A stretch of DNA of 64,000 nucleotides from Terribacillus saccharophilus (GTDB lineage: Bacteria; Bacillota; Bacilli; Bacillales; Amphibacillaceae). Positions 56,310-64,000 of the stretch are shown here, piece by piece (the first letter of the stretch is position 1; each line of letters starts with the position of its first letter). The DNA is taken from assembly GCA_900110015.1 (NCBI GenBank), contig FOCD01000001.1, positions 1,043,994 to 1,107,993 on the forward strand. The letters are read 5' to 3'. Below the pieces are notes generated by a model. The model was not told the DNA's origin, searched no databases, and worked only from the letters and a program-made list of their open reading frames with translations. Both the position numbers and the translations under genes were made by a program.

Positions 56310-57131
56310 TTGCGTCGTTTCTTTCCAGCTGTCGTCCATCACCATTTTACCTGGCCATGTGTATGCTGTTAGTCCTCCATCAACAATTAAGTCCTGACCA
56401 GTAATATAGGAGCTATCATCTGATACAAGGAACAGAACAGCCTTTGCAATTTCGTCCGGAGCCCCAAGCCGGCCCATCGGTGCAAGCCATTTATTTGATT
56501 CACGGAATGCTTTCCCCTGTTCTTCTTCTTTCGATCCTGACAACTCATCAATTAGAGGTGTTTCAATTGTACCTGGAGAAACAGAGTTTGCCCGGATTCC
56601 TTGTCTGCCATAATCAATGGCTGTTGCTTTTGTGAAGTTTATGATGCCGCCTTTGGCTGCATTATAGCCAGATCTGTCGAGATCTGCGAAACTGCCGCTC
56701 ATAGACGCATTGTTTACGATAGCGCCTTTCCCATTTTCCAGCATAAGCGGAATAAGGAATTTGCTCATAAGGAATGTTCCACGCAAATCTGTCTTTTGGA
56801 TGCTGTCGAACAATTCAATTGGATATTCATGTACTTTGCCGCCTTCCTGATCGATACCGGCATTATTAAAGAGCACATCTACTTTCCCATATGAATTCTT
56901 CACCTGATCAGCAAATTGCTTCACACTATCTTCGTCAGAAACATCTATCTCATAGGCTTCAGCTTTTCCTCCAGCCGATTGAATCGCTTCTACCAAATCT
57001 GTCATCTCATCTTTCTTGATATCGGCTACTAGTACAGTAGCTCCTTCTTCTGCAAATAAAGATGCAGTTGCTCGCCCAATACCGGTAGCACCACCAGTCA
57101 CGACTGTAATACGATTATCTAATTTCCCCAA
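56307..57131 (-). CDS. short-chain dehydrogenase/reductase
   Basis: 274 residues, classical SDR. NAD(P) site VVTGGATGIGRATA, acidic residue after strand 2 (VADIKKDE, favouring NAD), NNAGI, catalytic Ser in NNASMSG, Tyr-x-x-x-Lys in YNAAKGG, and the C-terminal glucose-dehydrogenase-like SYITGQDLIVDGG. The substrate is unknown. TTG 57131 (MGKLDNRITV) follows AAGGAG by 9 bases; the TTG at 57149 lies on the wrong side of that site. Confidence 0.9.
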   Translation of the reverse strand: MGKLDNRITVVTGGATGIGRATASLFAEEGATVLVADIKKDEMTDLVEAIQSAGGKAEAYEIDVSDEDSVKQFADQVKNSYGKVDVLFNNAGIDQEGGKVHEYPIELFDSIQKTDLRGTFLMSKFLIPLMLENGKGAIVNNASMSGSFADLDRSGYNAAKGGIINFTKATAIDYGRQGIRANSVSPGTIETPLIDELSGSKEEEQGKAFRESNKWLAPMGRLGAPDEIAKAVLFLVSDDSSYITGQDLIVDGGLTAYTWPGKMVMDDSWKETTQ

Positions 57132-57320
57132 TGCTAACAACTCCTTCAAGTATGCTTCCCTAATGTTTTACCGGTCAAAGGTGATGTAAAACATACTTTT
57201 AGTGAGATTTCAGCAGGTATTGATAATTTTCAGTTTTTATATTTCTTGTTAGAAGCTAGGTCAAGCACAGTTAAAAATCACTTTTAAGTTCGTCAATATT
57301 AGTTAATGAATCCGAGCGTA

Positions 57321-57932
57321 TTATCGGTAAAATACATGATTGCCAATCTGCTCCACATGCTCTTGTGTTTCCGCTATCCAGTTTGTGGTAGCTGTTTCCG
57401 GATTCATAAACCAAACGATATCTTGCATGTTGTCTTTTTGTACCAATGCATCAGCCACAGCTTGTACCGTTTCATCCGTCGGTTCACTTTTCCAGATGAC
57501 ACCTGAGCCTACTGGCTGAAACTGACCCTTCTGCATAATCACATCATGGATAGAATCAGGGAACTCATCACTTTCGATACGATTAAGTACAACAGTGGCC
57601 ACTGCCACCTTGCCTGGATAGTCTTCTCCGCTCGTCTCCGCTTGAACCAATTTTTGGAGCAGTTCTATTTCCTCTGTTGTATATTGTTTTTGCTCGATTT
57701 TTGCTTCTGCCAAATCCATTGTTCGGTCATCTCTATCGGTTAAAACTATGGCGGCTGGCCCGTTTACCGAATGTGTATCTTTATCTGATAACATAGGCTG
57801 GGTTCTTTCATCCGCATAAACTCTTGCAGGGTAGACATTCTGTTTCAGATCCTTTAATGGCAGGTATAAAACCAGACATAGGTTACTGACAAAAAAGAAA
57901 GTCAATAAAAAAAGCGTAAGAAGTTTCTGCAT
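57321..57932 (-). CDS. SleB/CwlJ-type cell-wall hydrolase
   Basis: 203 residues. N-terminal signal peptide or anchor (LLTLFLLTFFFVSNLCLVLYL), a variable linker, and a Hydrolase_2 domain from about residue 105: ELLQKLVQAETSGEDYPGKVAVATVVLNRIESDEFPDSIHDVI, QKGQFQPVGSG, ending IGNHVFYR. The catalytic Glu in QAETSGE is present. It is a lytic transglycosylase-like enzyme of the spore germination family. The absence of an N-terminal peptidoglycan-binding repeat makes it YkvT-like or CwlJ-like rather than SleB proper. ATG 57932 follows AAAGGA. Confidence 0.88.
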   Translation of the reverse strand: MQKLLTLFLLTFFFVSNLCLVLYLPLKDLKQNVYPARVYADERTQPMLSDKDTHSVNGPAAIVLTDRDDRTMDLAEAKIEQKQYTTEEIELLQKLVQAETSGEDYPGKVAVATVVLNRIESDEFPDSIHDVIMQKGQFQPVGSGVIWKSEPTDETVQAVADALVQKDNMQDIVWFMNPETATTNWIAETQEHVEQIGNHVFYR

Positions 57933-58161
57933 AATCAAGTCCTTTTCTTCGTTATGTATGTGCATAATCAGTCCATAACGCTTATTACCCAGTCACCTTG
58001 TTTAACAAACATGAAGATGTCTTTAATAGAGTATGTTCCTGTCCGCAAAACTAGTCCTGCCAATGAGTTTCTAGCTTGGAAATCTTTTCTCTTGCGCCAT
58101 GATACTTGCCCACCCTTCCCTAGACTGCTGTGCATACAGTAAAGGGACAGGAGGAATGATT

Positions 58162-58434
58162 ATGAGCTACACGCACTATTCGCATCCATATGGACAAACA
58201 ACTTATACGACAGACTATAGAACGAATCAAGAGGATCAGCGCTTCGGATTCGCTTTTATACCATTCATCGGCGGACTTGCCGGAGGTCTTCTTGGCAGCG
58301 CACTAATTAGCGGACCTGGATATGGTTATAAATATGGATATAACGCTCCTTACCCGGTGCCTTATCCTGTTCCTTATCCATATCCGACACCTTATCCTTA
58401 CAACAACTATTACTATCCTACTCAACAGCGTTGA
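58162..58434 (+). CDS. small Tyr/Pro/Gly-rich protein, spore-coat-like
   Basis: 90 residues. A Tyr/Thr-rich N-terminus (YTHYSHPYGQTTYTTDYR) is followed by a hydrophobic Gly-rich segment (FAFIPFIGGLAGGLLGSALI) and a tail of PYPVPYP-type repeats with many Tyr. The composition recalls coat or surface proteins of spore formers. ATG 58162 lies 7 bases after AGGAGG. CATACAGT at 58133-58140 matches a sigma-E-type -10 but would leave almost no leader. Confidence 0.75.
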   Translation: MSYTHYSHPYGQTTYTTDYRTNQEDQRFGFAFIPFIGGLAGGLLGSALISGPGYGYKYGYNAPYPVPYPVPYPYPTPYPYNNYYYPTQQR

Positions 58435-58509
58435 AAATAGAGGGACAGCTTGACTGTCCTTACATAATTACCGCCAGGAGTGCCACACTATCGGCAGGAG
58501 GTGGGATAG

Positions 58510-58659
58510 ATGCAGAAACAGGATAAATCGAATCAGCGTGATGAATCAGCAGAAGCGATTGGTTTGGATCAGGATGAGCAAGTAATGAATGGTGATTACG
58601 GGCATCCAGAGACTGAATATGAAAACAACGCCCACAAGCAAAAGAAAACACAGCTTTAA
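58510..58659 (+). CDS. small acidic hydrophilic protein, 49 aa
   Basis: MQKQDKSNQRDESAEAIGLD... ends NNAHKQKKTQL. A convincing AGGAGGTGG lies 8 bases before the ATG and a terminator overlaps the stop. Gln/Asp/Glu/Asn-rich and without hydrophobic core, it is likely disordered, like many small spore or stress proteins. No family recognised. Confidence 0.7.
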   Translation: MQKQDKSNQRDESAEAIGLDQDEQVMNGDYGHPETEYENNAHKQKKTQL

Positions 58660-58671
58660 AAGCTGTGTTTT
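58645..58671. terminator. terminator between convergent small genes
   Basis: AAAACACAGCTTT and AAAGCTGTGTTTT form a 13-bp perfect stem around one base, T-rich on both sides. Confidence 0.85.
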
Positions 58672-58677
58672 CTTATA

Positions 58678-58779
58678 TCAGATAAATTTGGAAGCTATAT
58701 AAGTCACGACGAACCATACTGCCAGAGCAATGACAATCCCTAGCATGAACCCTTTAATAAATGTAGACCGACTGCGCAC
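58678..58779 (-). CDS. 33-aa single-transmembrane peptide
   Basis: GTG 58779 follows AGAGGTG. The product begins with a basic head RSRSTFIKG, then one hydrophobic helix (FMLGIVIALAVWFVVTYIA) and SKFI. The ribosome site, the positive-inside layout and the terminator just past its stop support a real gene. No family recognised. Confidence 0.55.
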   Translation of the reverse strand: MRSRSTFIKGFMLGIVIALAVWFVVTYIASKFI

Positions 58780-58853
58780 CTGCCTGCACCTCTTTTGCTT
58801 TTTAACAATAGTCTTTACTTAGCATCCGCTTTTTATAAGTGCGCAGTTCTTTC

Positions 58854-58961
58854 TTATTTCTTAGCGACAGTATCAGTCTTAGCGCCTTGCTTAGCCGTCT
58901 GCTGCTGTTTTTGGTAGTCTTCCCGGAACTTGTCCCTCGCAGCGGAAAAGATGCAGAGCAT
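58854..58961 (-). CDS. 35-aa basic peptide
   Basis: MLCIFSAARDKFREDYQ..., then a Gln/Lys/Ala-rich tail ending TVAKK. GGGAGGG lies 5 bases before the ATG. It is short and low in information, but the ribosome site is strong. Function unknown. Confidence 0.5.
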   Translation of the reverse strand: MLCIFSAARDKFREDYQKQQQTAKQGAKTDTVAKK

Positions 58962-59126
58962 ACCCAACCCTCCCATATTCTTGATACTTCTGTTTTGCCA
59001 AGTTGACTGCATGTTAAAACTTCTTTTTTACAAAAATTTCATCTAAAGAGTATTTTTTTATTTGCCGGCCCTGTTGCGGAGATCAGCTACTACGAATTCA
59101 ACGTTTCGCTAGAATAGTTGCTAGCT

Positions 59127-59498
59127 TTATTCAGAAGCATAATATGCTTCTGCCGCTTTGGCTGCCTGTTTACGTAATACTGAAAATGGCATACTGCCTT
59201 TCTCCCTTTTAAGCTTCACGAGCAGCTGCTGCCACACTTCCTCTTCCCTGATGCTGTCCAGCAGTTCATGTCCTTCCCATGTCAGACCATAAATGAGCAG
59301 TTCCTCTTCTTCCTCTTCCTCATCTAAAACAATGTCCAACTTTATTAACTTTGCTTCTTTCATCAGCTGCAGGTGATAATTCATTTCTTCCTCGGAATAC
59401 TCATCTTCCTCTGTTACTTCCAGTGCGAAACCTCCCTCAGTGAATTCTGCTTCAATATCCAATAAGAGACTCCTGATAAGAGACATATCCCGTTTCAA
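59127..59498 (-). CDS. DUF2513-family protein
   Basis: 123 residues: MKRDMSLIRSLLLDIE, YHLQLMKEAKLIKLDIV, then an acidic run of Glu and LIYGLTWEGHELLDSIREEEVWQQL, the usual DUF2513 pattern. These proteins look like winged-helix relatives of phage or mobile-element origin; their function is unknown. TTG 59498 is preferred: AGAGGTG sits 6 bases upstream, and it gives the MKRD start usual for the family. Confidence 0.85.
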   Translation of the reverse strand: MKRDMSLIRSLLLDIEAEFTEGGFALEVTEEDEYSEEEMNYHLQLMKEAKLIKLDIVLDEEEEEEELLIYGLTWEGHELLDSIREEEVWQQLLVKLKREKGSMPFSVLRKQAAKAAEAYYASE

Positions 59499-59551
59499 TA
59501 GCATCACCTCTATCCATTATTTCTGTCTTTGAATCGATTTTCCTTCAAGAA

Positions 59552-59582
59552 AAAAAGACTCCCTATACATAGAAGTCTTTTT
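59552..59582 (-). terminator. terminator of the surE-ABC operon
   Basis: AAAAAGACT and AGTCTTTTT pair around about 13 bases; the minus-strand tail is T-rich. It lies directly after the ATPase gene. Confidence 0.75.
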
Positions 59583-59588
59583 TCACTA

Positions 59589-60668
59589 TTATCTTAGCTC
59601 TAAAAGTATTTCATCTGTCGTATATTGTGTCTCTCTTCCTCTAACATGCAATGATACCAACTCCCCTTCACGCCATGCTGAAGCAGCAATTGGAAGAGAT
59701 GCTTGATAATCCTGACTATTTGTTCGAATCACATAATGTCTTTCTGTTCCTTGGAACTGGCTTATGATAACTTCTCCTTTTAACCCATCTGCATCTGCCG
59801 GTAACAGCTGCCATTCCTCTGGTCTGACAGGGAAGAGCTGCTTTTGTTTCAGCTGTACTGATACACCATTATCCTGCCAGCTTAACTGACTGCCTGCAGG
59901 AATAAAATGATTGCCATTCCATGTGCCTTCTACTAAATTTGCCTTTCCAACAAATGTAGCCACAAAAGGAGTTTTTGGATTCTGATAGATGGTTTCTGGA
60001 GTATCTGCTTGTTCAATCTGACCCTGCTGCATGACAAGCACTCGATCAGCCATTGCCAGCGCCTCTCCTTGATCATGTGTAACATAAATGATAGTGGCAC
60101 CGAGCTTTTTATGGATCTGCTTGATTTCCTTTCGCATACTGATACGCAATTCTGCATCTAAAGCACTTAAAGGTTCATCCATGAGCAGAATATCCGGTTC
60201 CGGTGCTATTGCCCTCGCTAATGCTACACGTTGCTGCTGTCCACCTGATAATGCTGCAGGATATCTCTCTCGAAAAGCTTCCATCCCGACAAGCTGCAAC
60301 ACCTCCGTTATTCTTGCTGCTTGTTCTTCAGCCGTTCGTTTCTGTGAAAAACGATGATTTTTCAAAGCAAAGCGGATATGTTCCTCTACCGTCATATGAG
60401 GCCAAAGGGCAAAAGATTGAAAAACCATGCCTATATTACGATTTTCCGGCTTGCTGCTATGCTTAGAATTAGCTACTTCCGTATCGCCAAATCGTATTGT
60501 TCCAGCCGTGGGCTTCATGAAACCAGCAAGCATTCGCAGCAATGTTGTTTTGCCGCAGCCAGACGGACCAAGAATAGCGAGGAACTCGCCTTTTTGAATC
60601 GTCAAATCTACCTGACTTAGTGCTGCAGTTTTTCCGTAATGTTTTTCTAATCCCTGCAATGTAATCAT
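59589..60668 (-). CDS. ABC importer ATPase (Fe/phosphonate/polyamine type)
   Basis: 359 residues. Walker A GPSGCGKTT (about 35-43), Q-loop, signature LSGGQQQRVALARA, Walker B ILLMDEPLSALD, H-loop THDQ, and a C-terminal TOBE-like domain (about 245-359: RPEEWQLLPADADGLKGEVIISQFQGTERHYVI). It resembles FbpC/PotA ATPases. It starts inside the permease stop (four-base overlap). Confidence 0.92.
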   Translation of the reverse strand: MITLQGLEKHYGKTAALSQVDLTIQKGEFLAILGPSGCGKTTLLRMLAGFMKPTAGTIRFGDTEVANSKHSSKPENRNIGMVFQSFALWPHMTVEEHIRFALKNHRFSQKRTAEEQAARITEVLQLVGMEAFRERYPAALSGGQQQRVALARAIAPEPDILLMDEPLSALDAELRISMRKEIKQIHKKLGATIIYVTHDQGEALAMADRVLVMQQGQIEQADTPETIYQNPKTPFVATFVGKANLVEGTWNGNHFIPAGSQLSWQDNGVSVQLKQKQLFPVRPEEWQLLPADADGLKGEVIISQFQGTERHYVIRTNSQDYQASLPIAASAWREGELVSLHVRGRETQYTTDEILLELR

Positions 60669-62371
60669 GCTTTTCTCCCCCTTTGTTTGCCTTTGCGCTG
60701 CACAATGAGATATGCAAGTCCTCCGAGAAGAATTGCCAAGACAATCACTGATGAGAAAGCTGTCGAGTACGTGCTGTAACCAGCTTGTTCAAAACTGAAA
60801 ATAATTACTCCGACTGTCTCGGCACCGCTGGACCAAAGCATACTGGAGACAGTCAGCTCTGTCAGCGAAGTTAGGAAAACAAGTAACGCACCACTTAGAA
60901 CTCCCGGCAGAATAAGCGGCAGCAGAATTTGTTTCCATCTTGTAAAAAGATTAGCACCATTCGTCCGCGCAGCCTCCTCCATCCGAGCGTCCAGCTGCGA
61001 GAAAGCAGTATAACTGCCCCGGAATTGCAGAACAAAGAATCGTGTAATATAAGCAATCAAAAGAATAGCAGGTGTGCCATATACACCTGGATACCAGCCC
61101 GGCAATGGCTGCATCCACATCAAAATGATGCACAGCGCCAATACTGTTCCAGGAAGTGCGTAAGGCATCGTAATAATCGCTTCTAATACCTTCGGAAATC
61201 TACCTTGCTTGTAAGACCGGTAATAAGCAAATAAAGTGCCAAAAACAAGACATACAATCGAGGTGATGAGCCCTAATAAAAGACTATTACCTAACGATCG
61301 AATCACTTTTTCATCCTCAAATAAAATATAGCGATAATTTTCAAAGGATAAATTTTCCCATGTCAAATCGATACCATATGCCCGAACGAGACTGACTGTA
61401 CCCATTGCCAAGAATGGCACAAGACTTGTACCTAACAGAAAAATCCAAAGAACTGTCTGCAGAATCCTCCTCTGACTTGATGGCAGCTGGATGCGTGGCT
61501 CATTATCTGGCACAGTTGTTTCTGTAACCTTGCTTCTTCTTAAAAGCCATACTTGTATCAGCGTAGCAGCAACAGCAACGATACCAAGCAACACAGAAAG
61601 AACAGCAGCCCGACTGAAGGCACTCGGCCCATATCCAATGACTTGCTCATAGATGTATGTACTCAGTACCCGAATGTTTGCCGGTATCCCAAGAAAAGCT
61701 GGCACACCGAAATTATCCAGATTAGATAAGAAAGCAAGCAGAGCCCCGCTGCATATACCCGGCAATGCCATCGGCAAAATCACTTTTCTCCAGCTTGTGA
61801 TACGTGATGCTCCTGCCACCATCGCAGCCAGTTCTGCATCACGTGGAATTCTGCGGAACACTTGTACTGTCATCAAATAGACAAGCGGGTAATGTGAAAT
61901 ACCAAGCACAAATATGATACCCCCGACACTGTATAAATTAGGAATAAGCCAATCAGGCAATCCTTTAAGCGGACCGGAACTGCTGAAAAACTGCACCCAA
62001 GCGAGTGTCGTAATATACGACGGAATGATAAAAGGTAAATAGATGAACAACTGCATAGCAGACTTACCACGAACATCCGTATATGCCATGATGGCAGCCA
62101 TCATTATGCCAAGAATCACGGACAAGACAGTACTGCCAAGGACAATATAAATTGTGTTCCAAAGTGTTCTCCACGTAACAGACTCCTTGAGCACCTCTGA
62201 ATAAGCGCCGAAAGAGATAGTCTCTCCAGAGGTGAAACTCATTAGAAGCAGCCTGAGAATCGGCAATAGGAAAAAGAAGAAAAGAATTAGCGTTCCGACT
62301 AAAGCTGGAAGCTTGCGGAGGGCGATATGCCTGCCTTTTTCCAGCTGCCTTGATTTCATGGTTAGTTGCAT
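60665..62371 (-). CDS. ABC importer permease, fused double-domain (FbpB-like)
   Basis: 568 residues with about 12 transmembrane helices, two tandem BPD_transp_1 domains in one chain. Each has an EAA-type loop: DAELAAMVAGASRITSWRKVILPMALPGI near residue 200 and DARMEEAARTNGANLFTRWKQILLPLILPGV near 470. This fusion is typical of ferric-iron and related importers. GGAGGGC precedes the ATG. Confidence 0.92.
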   Translation of the reverse strand: MQLTMKSRQLEKGRHIALRKLPALVGTLILFFFFLLPILRLLLMSFTSGETISFGAYSEVLKESVTWRTLWNTIYIVLGSTVLSVILGIMMAAIMAYTDVRGKSAMQLFIYLPFIIPSYITTLAWVQFFSSSGPLKGLPDWLIPNLYSVGGIIFVLGISHYPLVYLMTVQVFRRIPRDAELAAMVAGASRITSWRKVILPMALPGICSGALLAFLSNLDNFGVPAFLGIPANIRVLSTYIYEQVIGYGPSAFSRAAVLSVLLGIVAVAATLIQVWLLRRSKVTETTVPDNEPRIQLPSSQRRILQTVLWIFLLGTSLVPFLAMGTVSLVRAYGIDLTWENLSFENYRYILFEDEKVIRSLGNSLLLGLITSIVCLVFGTLFAYYRSYKQGRFPKVLEAIITMPYALPGTVLALCIILMWMQPLPGWYPGVYGTPAILLIAYITRFFVLQFRGSYTAFSQLDARMEEAARTNGANLFTRWKQILLPLILPGVLSGALLVFLTSLTELTVSSMLWSSGAETVGVIIFSFEQAGYSTYSTAFSSVIVLAILLGGLAYLIVQRKGKQRGRKA

Positions 62372-62389
62372 GGGTTGCCCTCCTTTTGC

Positions 62390-63409
62390 TTATTTACCGA
62401 ACATGTCCTCGAATTGCTGTTTGTCTTTATTACGAGATGTATACAGTGCCTCAGTATCGGCCTGTAACACTTTCATTTCATCGTATGTCTTCAAACCTTC
62501 TGGCGCATCGATTCCATCCCGTATCGGAGTATATCCCAGCTCCGCTGCTAGCTTTTGCCCTTCCTCAGATAAAACATAATCTACGAATGCTTCTGCTGCT
62601 GCACTATTATCGGTATCCTTCGTGATCCCGATCGGTTCAGTAATGACAGGTACACCCTCTTCTGGATAAACGAGCTCAACTGGAGATCCATCCGTCTTTG
62701 CCCTGGCAGCAAGATAGTCAACTATCACACCATACTGCTTGTCACCTGAAGCAACCGATTTGAGTACATCACCATTTCCTTTTACAACTGATGTTTCCTG
62801 ATTCTTGAGCTTTTCATAGAATTCCCATCCAAAATCATCCTGTCTGGTCAATACACCAAGATTATATGCGGCAGCACCAGAGTACAGCGGACTAGGCATG
62901 ACTGTTTGAGCCTTTGCATCAGCTTCAGTCAATGCACTCCAGCTAGTTGGTACATCACCTGCATCGGTATTGGCTACGATTCCTGTCGCCATGATTTTCG
63001 TACCTGTATAATAATGATCTGCATCTTCGAATTCATCCGGGACGGCATCCAATTCTCCTGACTCATAGGCCTGCAGCATATCCTGTTCTTTCAGATCCTC
63101 AAATGTCACACTGTCTGCCACGAGCAGGACGTCTGCTTGCACATCACCCGCCATTTTCTCCGCATTCAGCTTGGATATTACCTCTTCAGTACCAGAACGG
63201 TAGGTTTCCACTTCCACTTCCGGGTAGCGTTTTTCAAAGCCCTCTACCAATTTCTGAGCATCAGCATCCGGCTGGGATGTATAGAAGCTGAGCGTACCGG
63301 CAATTTTTCCGTCTGAAGCATTTGCACTGGTTTCAGCGTCCTCTTGTCCGCATGCTGTTAGTGCAAACAATGCAGTGCCCACGATACCTGCCATCCATTT
63401 TCTTTTCAT
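62390..63409 (-). CDS. extracellular substrate-binding lipoprotein of the ABC importer
   Basis: 339 residues. Lipoprotein signal ending ALTACGQ (lipobox LTAC), then a type 2 periplasmic-binding fold: GTLSFYTSQPDADAQKLVEGFEKRYPEVEVETYRSGTEEV, MPSPLYSGAAAYNLGVL, VEAV-type C-lobe. The family includes iron and 2-aminoethylphosphonate binders. The adjacent-Tyr ferric-iron motif of FbpA is not evident, so the ligand is open. It lies 14 bases after surE. Confidence 0.88.
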   Translation of the reverse strand: MKRKWMAGIVGTALFALTACGQEDAETSANASDGKIAGTLSFYTSQPDADAQKLVEGFEKRYPEVEVETYRSGTEEVISKLNAEKMAGDVQADVLLVADSVTFEDLKEQDMLQAYESGELDAVPDEFEDADHYYTGTKIMATGIVANTDAGDVPTSWSALTEADAKAQTVMPSPLYSGAAAYNLGVLTRQDDFGWEFYEKLKNQETSVVKGNGDVLKSVASGDKQYGVIVDYLAARAKTDGSPVELVYPEEGVPVITEPIGITKDTDNSAAAEAFVDYVLSEEGQKLAAELGYTPIRDGIDAPEGLKTYDEMKVLQADTEALYTSRNKDKQQFEDMFGK

Positions 63410-63423
63410 CCCAATCTCTCCCT

Positions 63424-64000
63424 TTACTCTGATGTATTTGTCTCCATAGATTTGAACCAGCGTTCTACTTGTTCTTGTTTCCGCTTATAATTTGTTCGCA
63501 ATTCAATCGGTGAAACGGTTATGTATCCTTCTTTCAATAAAAGATAATCGCTTGCCGGTTCAAAATCCGTTAGTTCCAACAGCTGATCCTTCAGCCAGTA
63601 ATATACTTCCCCGTGCGGATCATGCAGGCCAACAAAGCGATATCGCGATACACTCATGTCCATTGGAATGACTTGTATCCCTTTGAACTCCCGTTTATCG
63701 ATATTTGGCAAATTGACATTAAGTAAGCCTACGGATTTCGATCTATGCTGAAGCAGTACTTCGGCAACCTGATAAAACAGCGTCTTGACCTTGGAATAGT
63801 TTACATGGCGAGGCGAACTGCTGTTTAAGCTGACTGAAGCTGACGGTATTTGATGGAGGGAAGCTTCTATCGCCGCTGACATGGTACCAGAATGATATAT
63901 GTCACGTCCCAGATTAGGACCAAGATTGATCCCAGAAAAAAGGAAGTCCGGTTTTTCTGGCAGCAGTACTTCCACACCAAGCTTTACACAATCAGCTGGT
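63424..64000 (-). CDS. surE: 5'-nucleotidase SurE, C-terminal part (runs off right edge)
   Basis: The frame enters at the window edge with ADCVKLGVEVLLPEKPDFLFSGINLGPNLGRDIYHSGTMSAAIEAS, the conserved SurE metal/substrate region (Asn in SGINLG, SGTMSAA). It ends WFKSMETNTSE at 63424. About 190 C-terminal residues are present; the N-terminal DDGxxAPG metal site would lie outside. SurE removes phosphate from nucleoside monophosphates in the cytoplasm. It sits just ahead of an ABC importer in the same direction. Confidence 0.9.
   Translation of the reverse strand, partial: PADCVKLGVEVLLPEKPDFLFSGINLGPNLGRDIYHSGTMSAAIEASLHQIPSASVSLNSSSPRHVNYSKVKTLFYQVAEVLLQHRSKSVGLLNVNLPNIDKREFKGIQVIPMDMSVSRYRFVGLHDPHGEVYYWLKDQLLELTDFEPASDYLLLKEGYITVSPIELRTNYKRKQEQVERWFKSMETNTSE

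Noticed and set aside
58133-58141. Sigma-E/sigma-K type -10 (CATACAGTA) before the Tyr/Pro-rich gene
   Set aside because: No acceptable -35 at the right distance, and the transcription start would fall on the ribosome site; too weak to list as a promoter.

Overview
The window is chromosomal DNA of a low-GC, Gram-positive, spore-forming member of the Bacillaceae. The signs are SD-rich starts with frequent TTG/GTG codons, an ilv-leu operon with a T-box, ykoFEDC behind a TPP riboswitch, ykkCD behind a guanidine-I riboswitch, a Firmicutes type VII secretion (Yuk/Ess) locus, SleB-type and collagen-like spore/surface proteins, and cre/CodY-like sites. A Terribacillus-like genus is my guess; it cannot be proven from the sequence alone.

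Layout. 1-945 (minus): the N-terminal part of a collagen-like Gly-X-Thr protein that runs off the left edge. 1150-12372 (plus): a complete branched-chain amino acid operon, ilvD - [T-box] - ilvB-ilvH-ilvC-leuA-leuB-leuC-leuD-ilvA, with a sigma-A promoter, a cre site and CodY-like boxes upstream. 12362-19279: an SPFH membrane protein paired with a tiny ribbon-helix-helix regulator under a perfect palindrome, a Hanks-type kinase, a thioredoxin-like protein, an LCP cell-wall ligase, a lipid kinase, and an ArsR-DUF2087 regulator with an MFS exporter. 19284-28614: a large unknown membrane protein, an RDD protein, a secreted GH30 glycosidase with a cre site, a YfhF-like epimerase, a frameshifted lipoprotein, a PAS-STAS stress regulator, an erythromycin-esterase-like protein and a CorA-type transporter.

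28746-32499: TPP riboswitch plus ykoFEDC, an ECF importer for a thiamine precursor. 32541-33202: a frameshifted SRAP/YedK gene. 33372-34682: a DUF5068-like lipoprotein. 34683-38253 is visibly AT-rich accessory DNA holding two unrecognised genes, an ADP-ribosylglycohydrolase and a small putative immunity gene. 38265-52665 (minus) is the type VII secretion locus: esxA, esaA, essA, esaB, essB, essC, four small accessory genes, and a polymorphic toxin with a pre-toxin TG segment and a TNT-like C-terminus. It appears to be one transcription unit, reading from a promoter at 52.66 kb to a terminator at 37.9 kb.

52886-64000: the YkkCD-type guanidinium exporter pair with its riboswitch, an arylamine N-acetyltransferase, a MarR-nitroreductase-monooxygenase operon with tandem operator-like repeats, an SDR dehydrogenase, a SleB-like hydrolase, a cluster of very short genes (33-90 codons), a DUF2513 protein, and a surE - binding protein - fused permease - ATPase operon that runs off the right edge.

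The most interesting parts are the type VII toxin/accessory/immunity module, the T-box placed after the first gene of the ilv-leu operon, an apparent AUU start for ilvA, and the palindrome-controlled SPFH/RHH pair. All functional calls rest on reading the sequence and on recalled family features; no database search was run.
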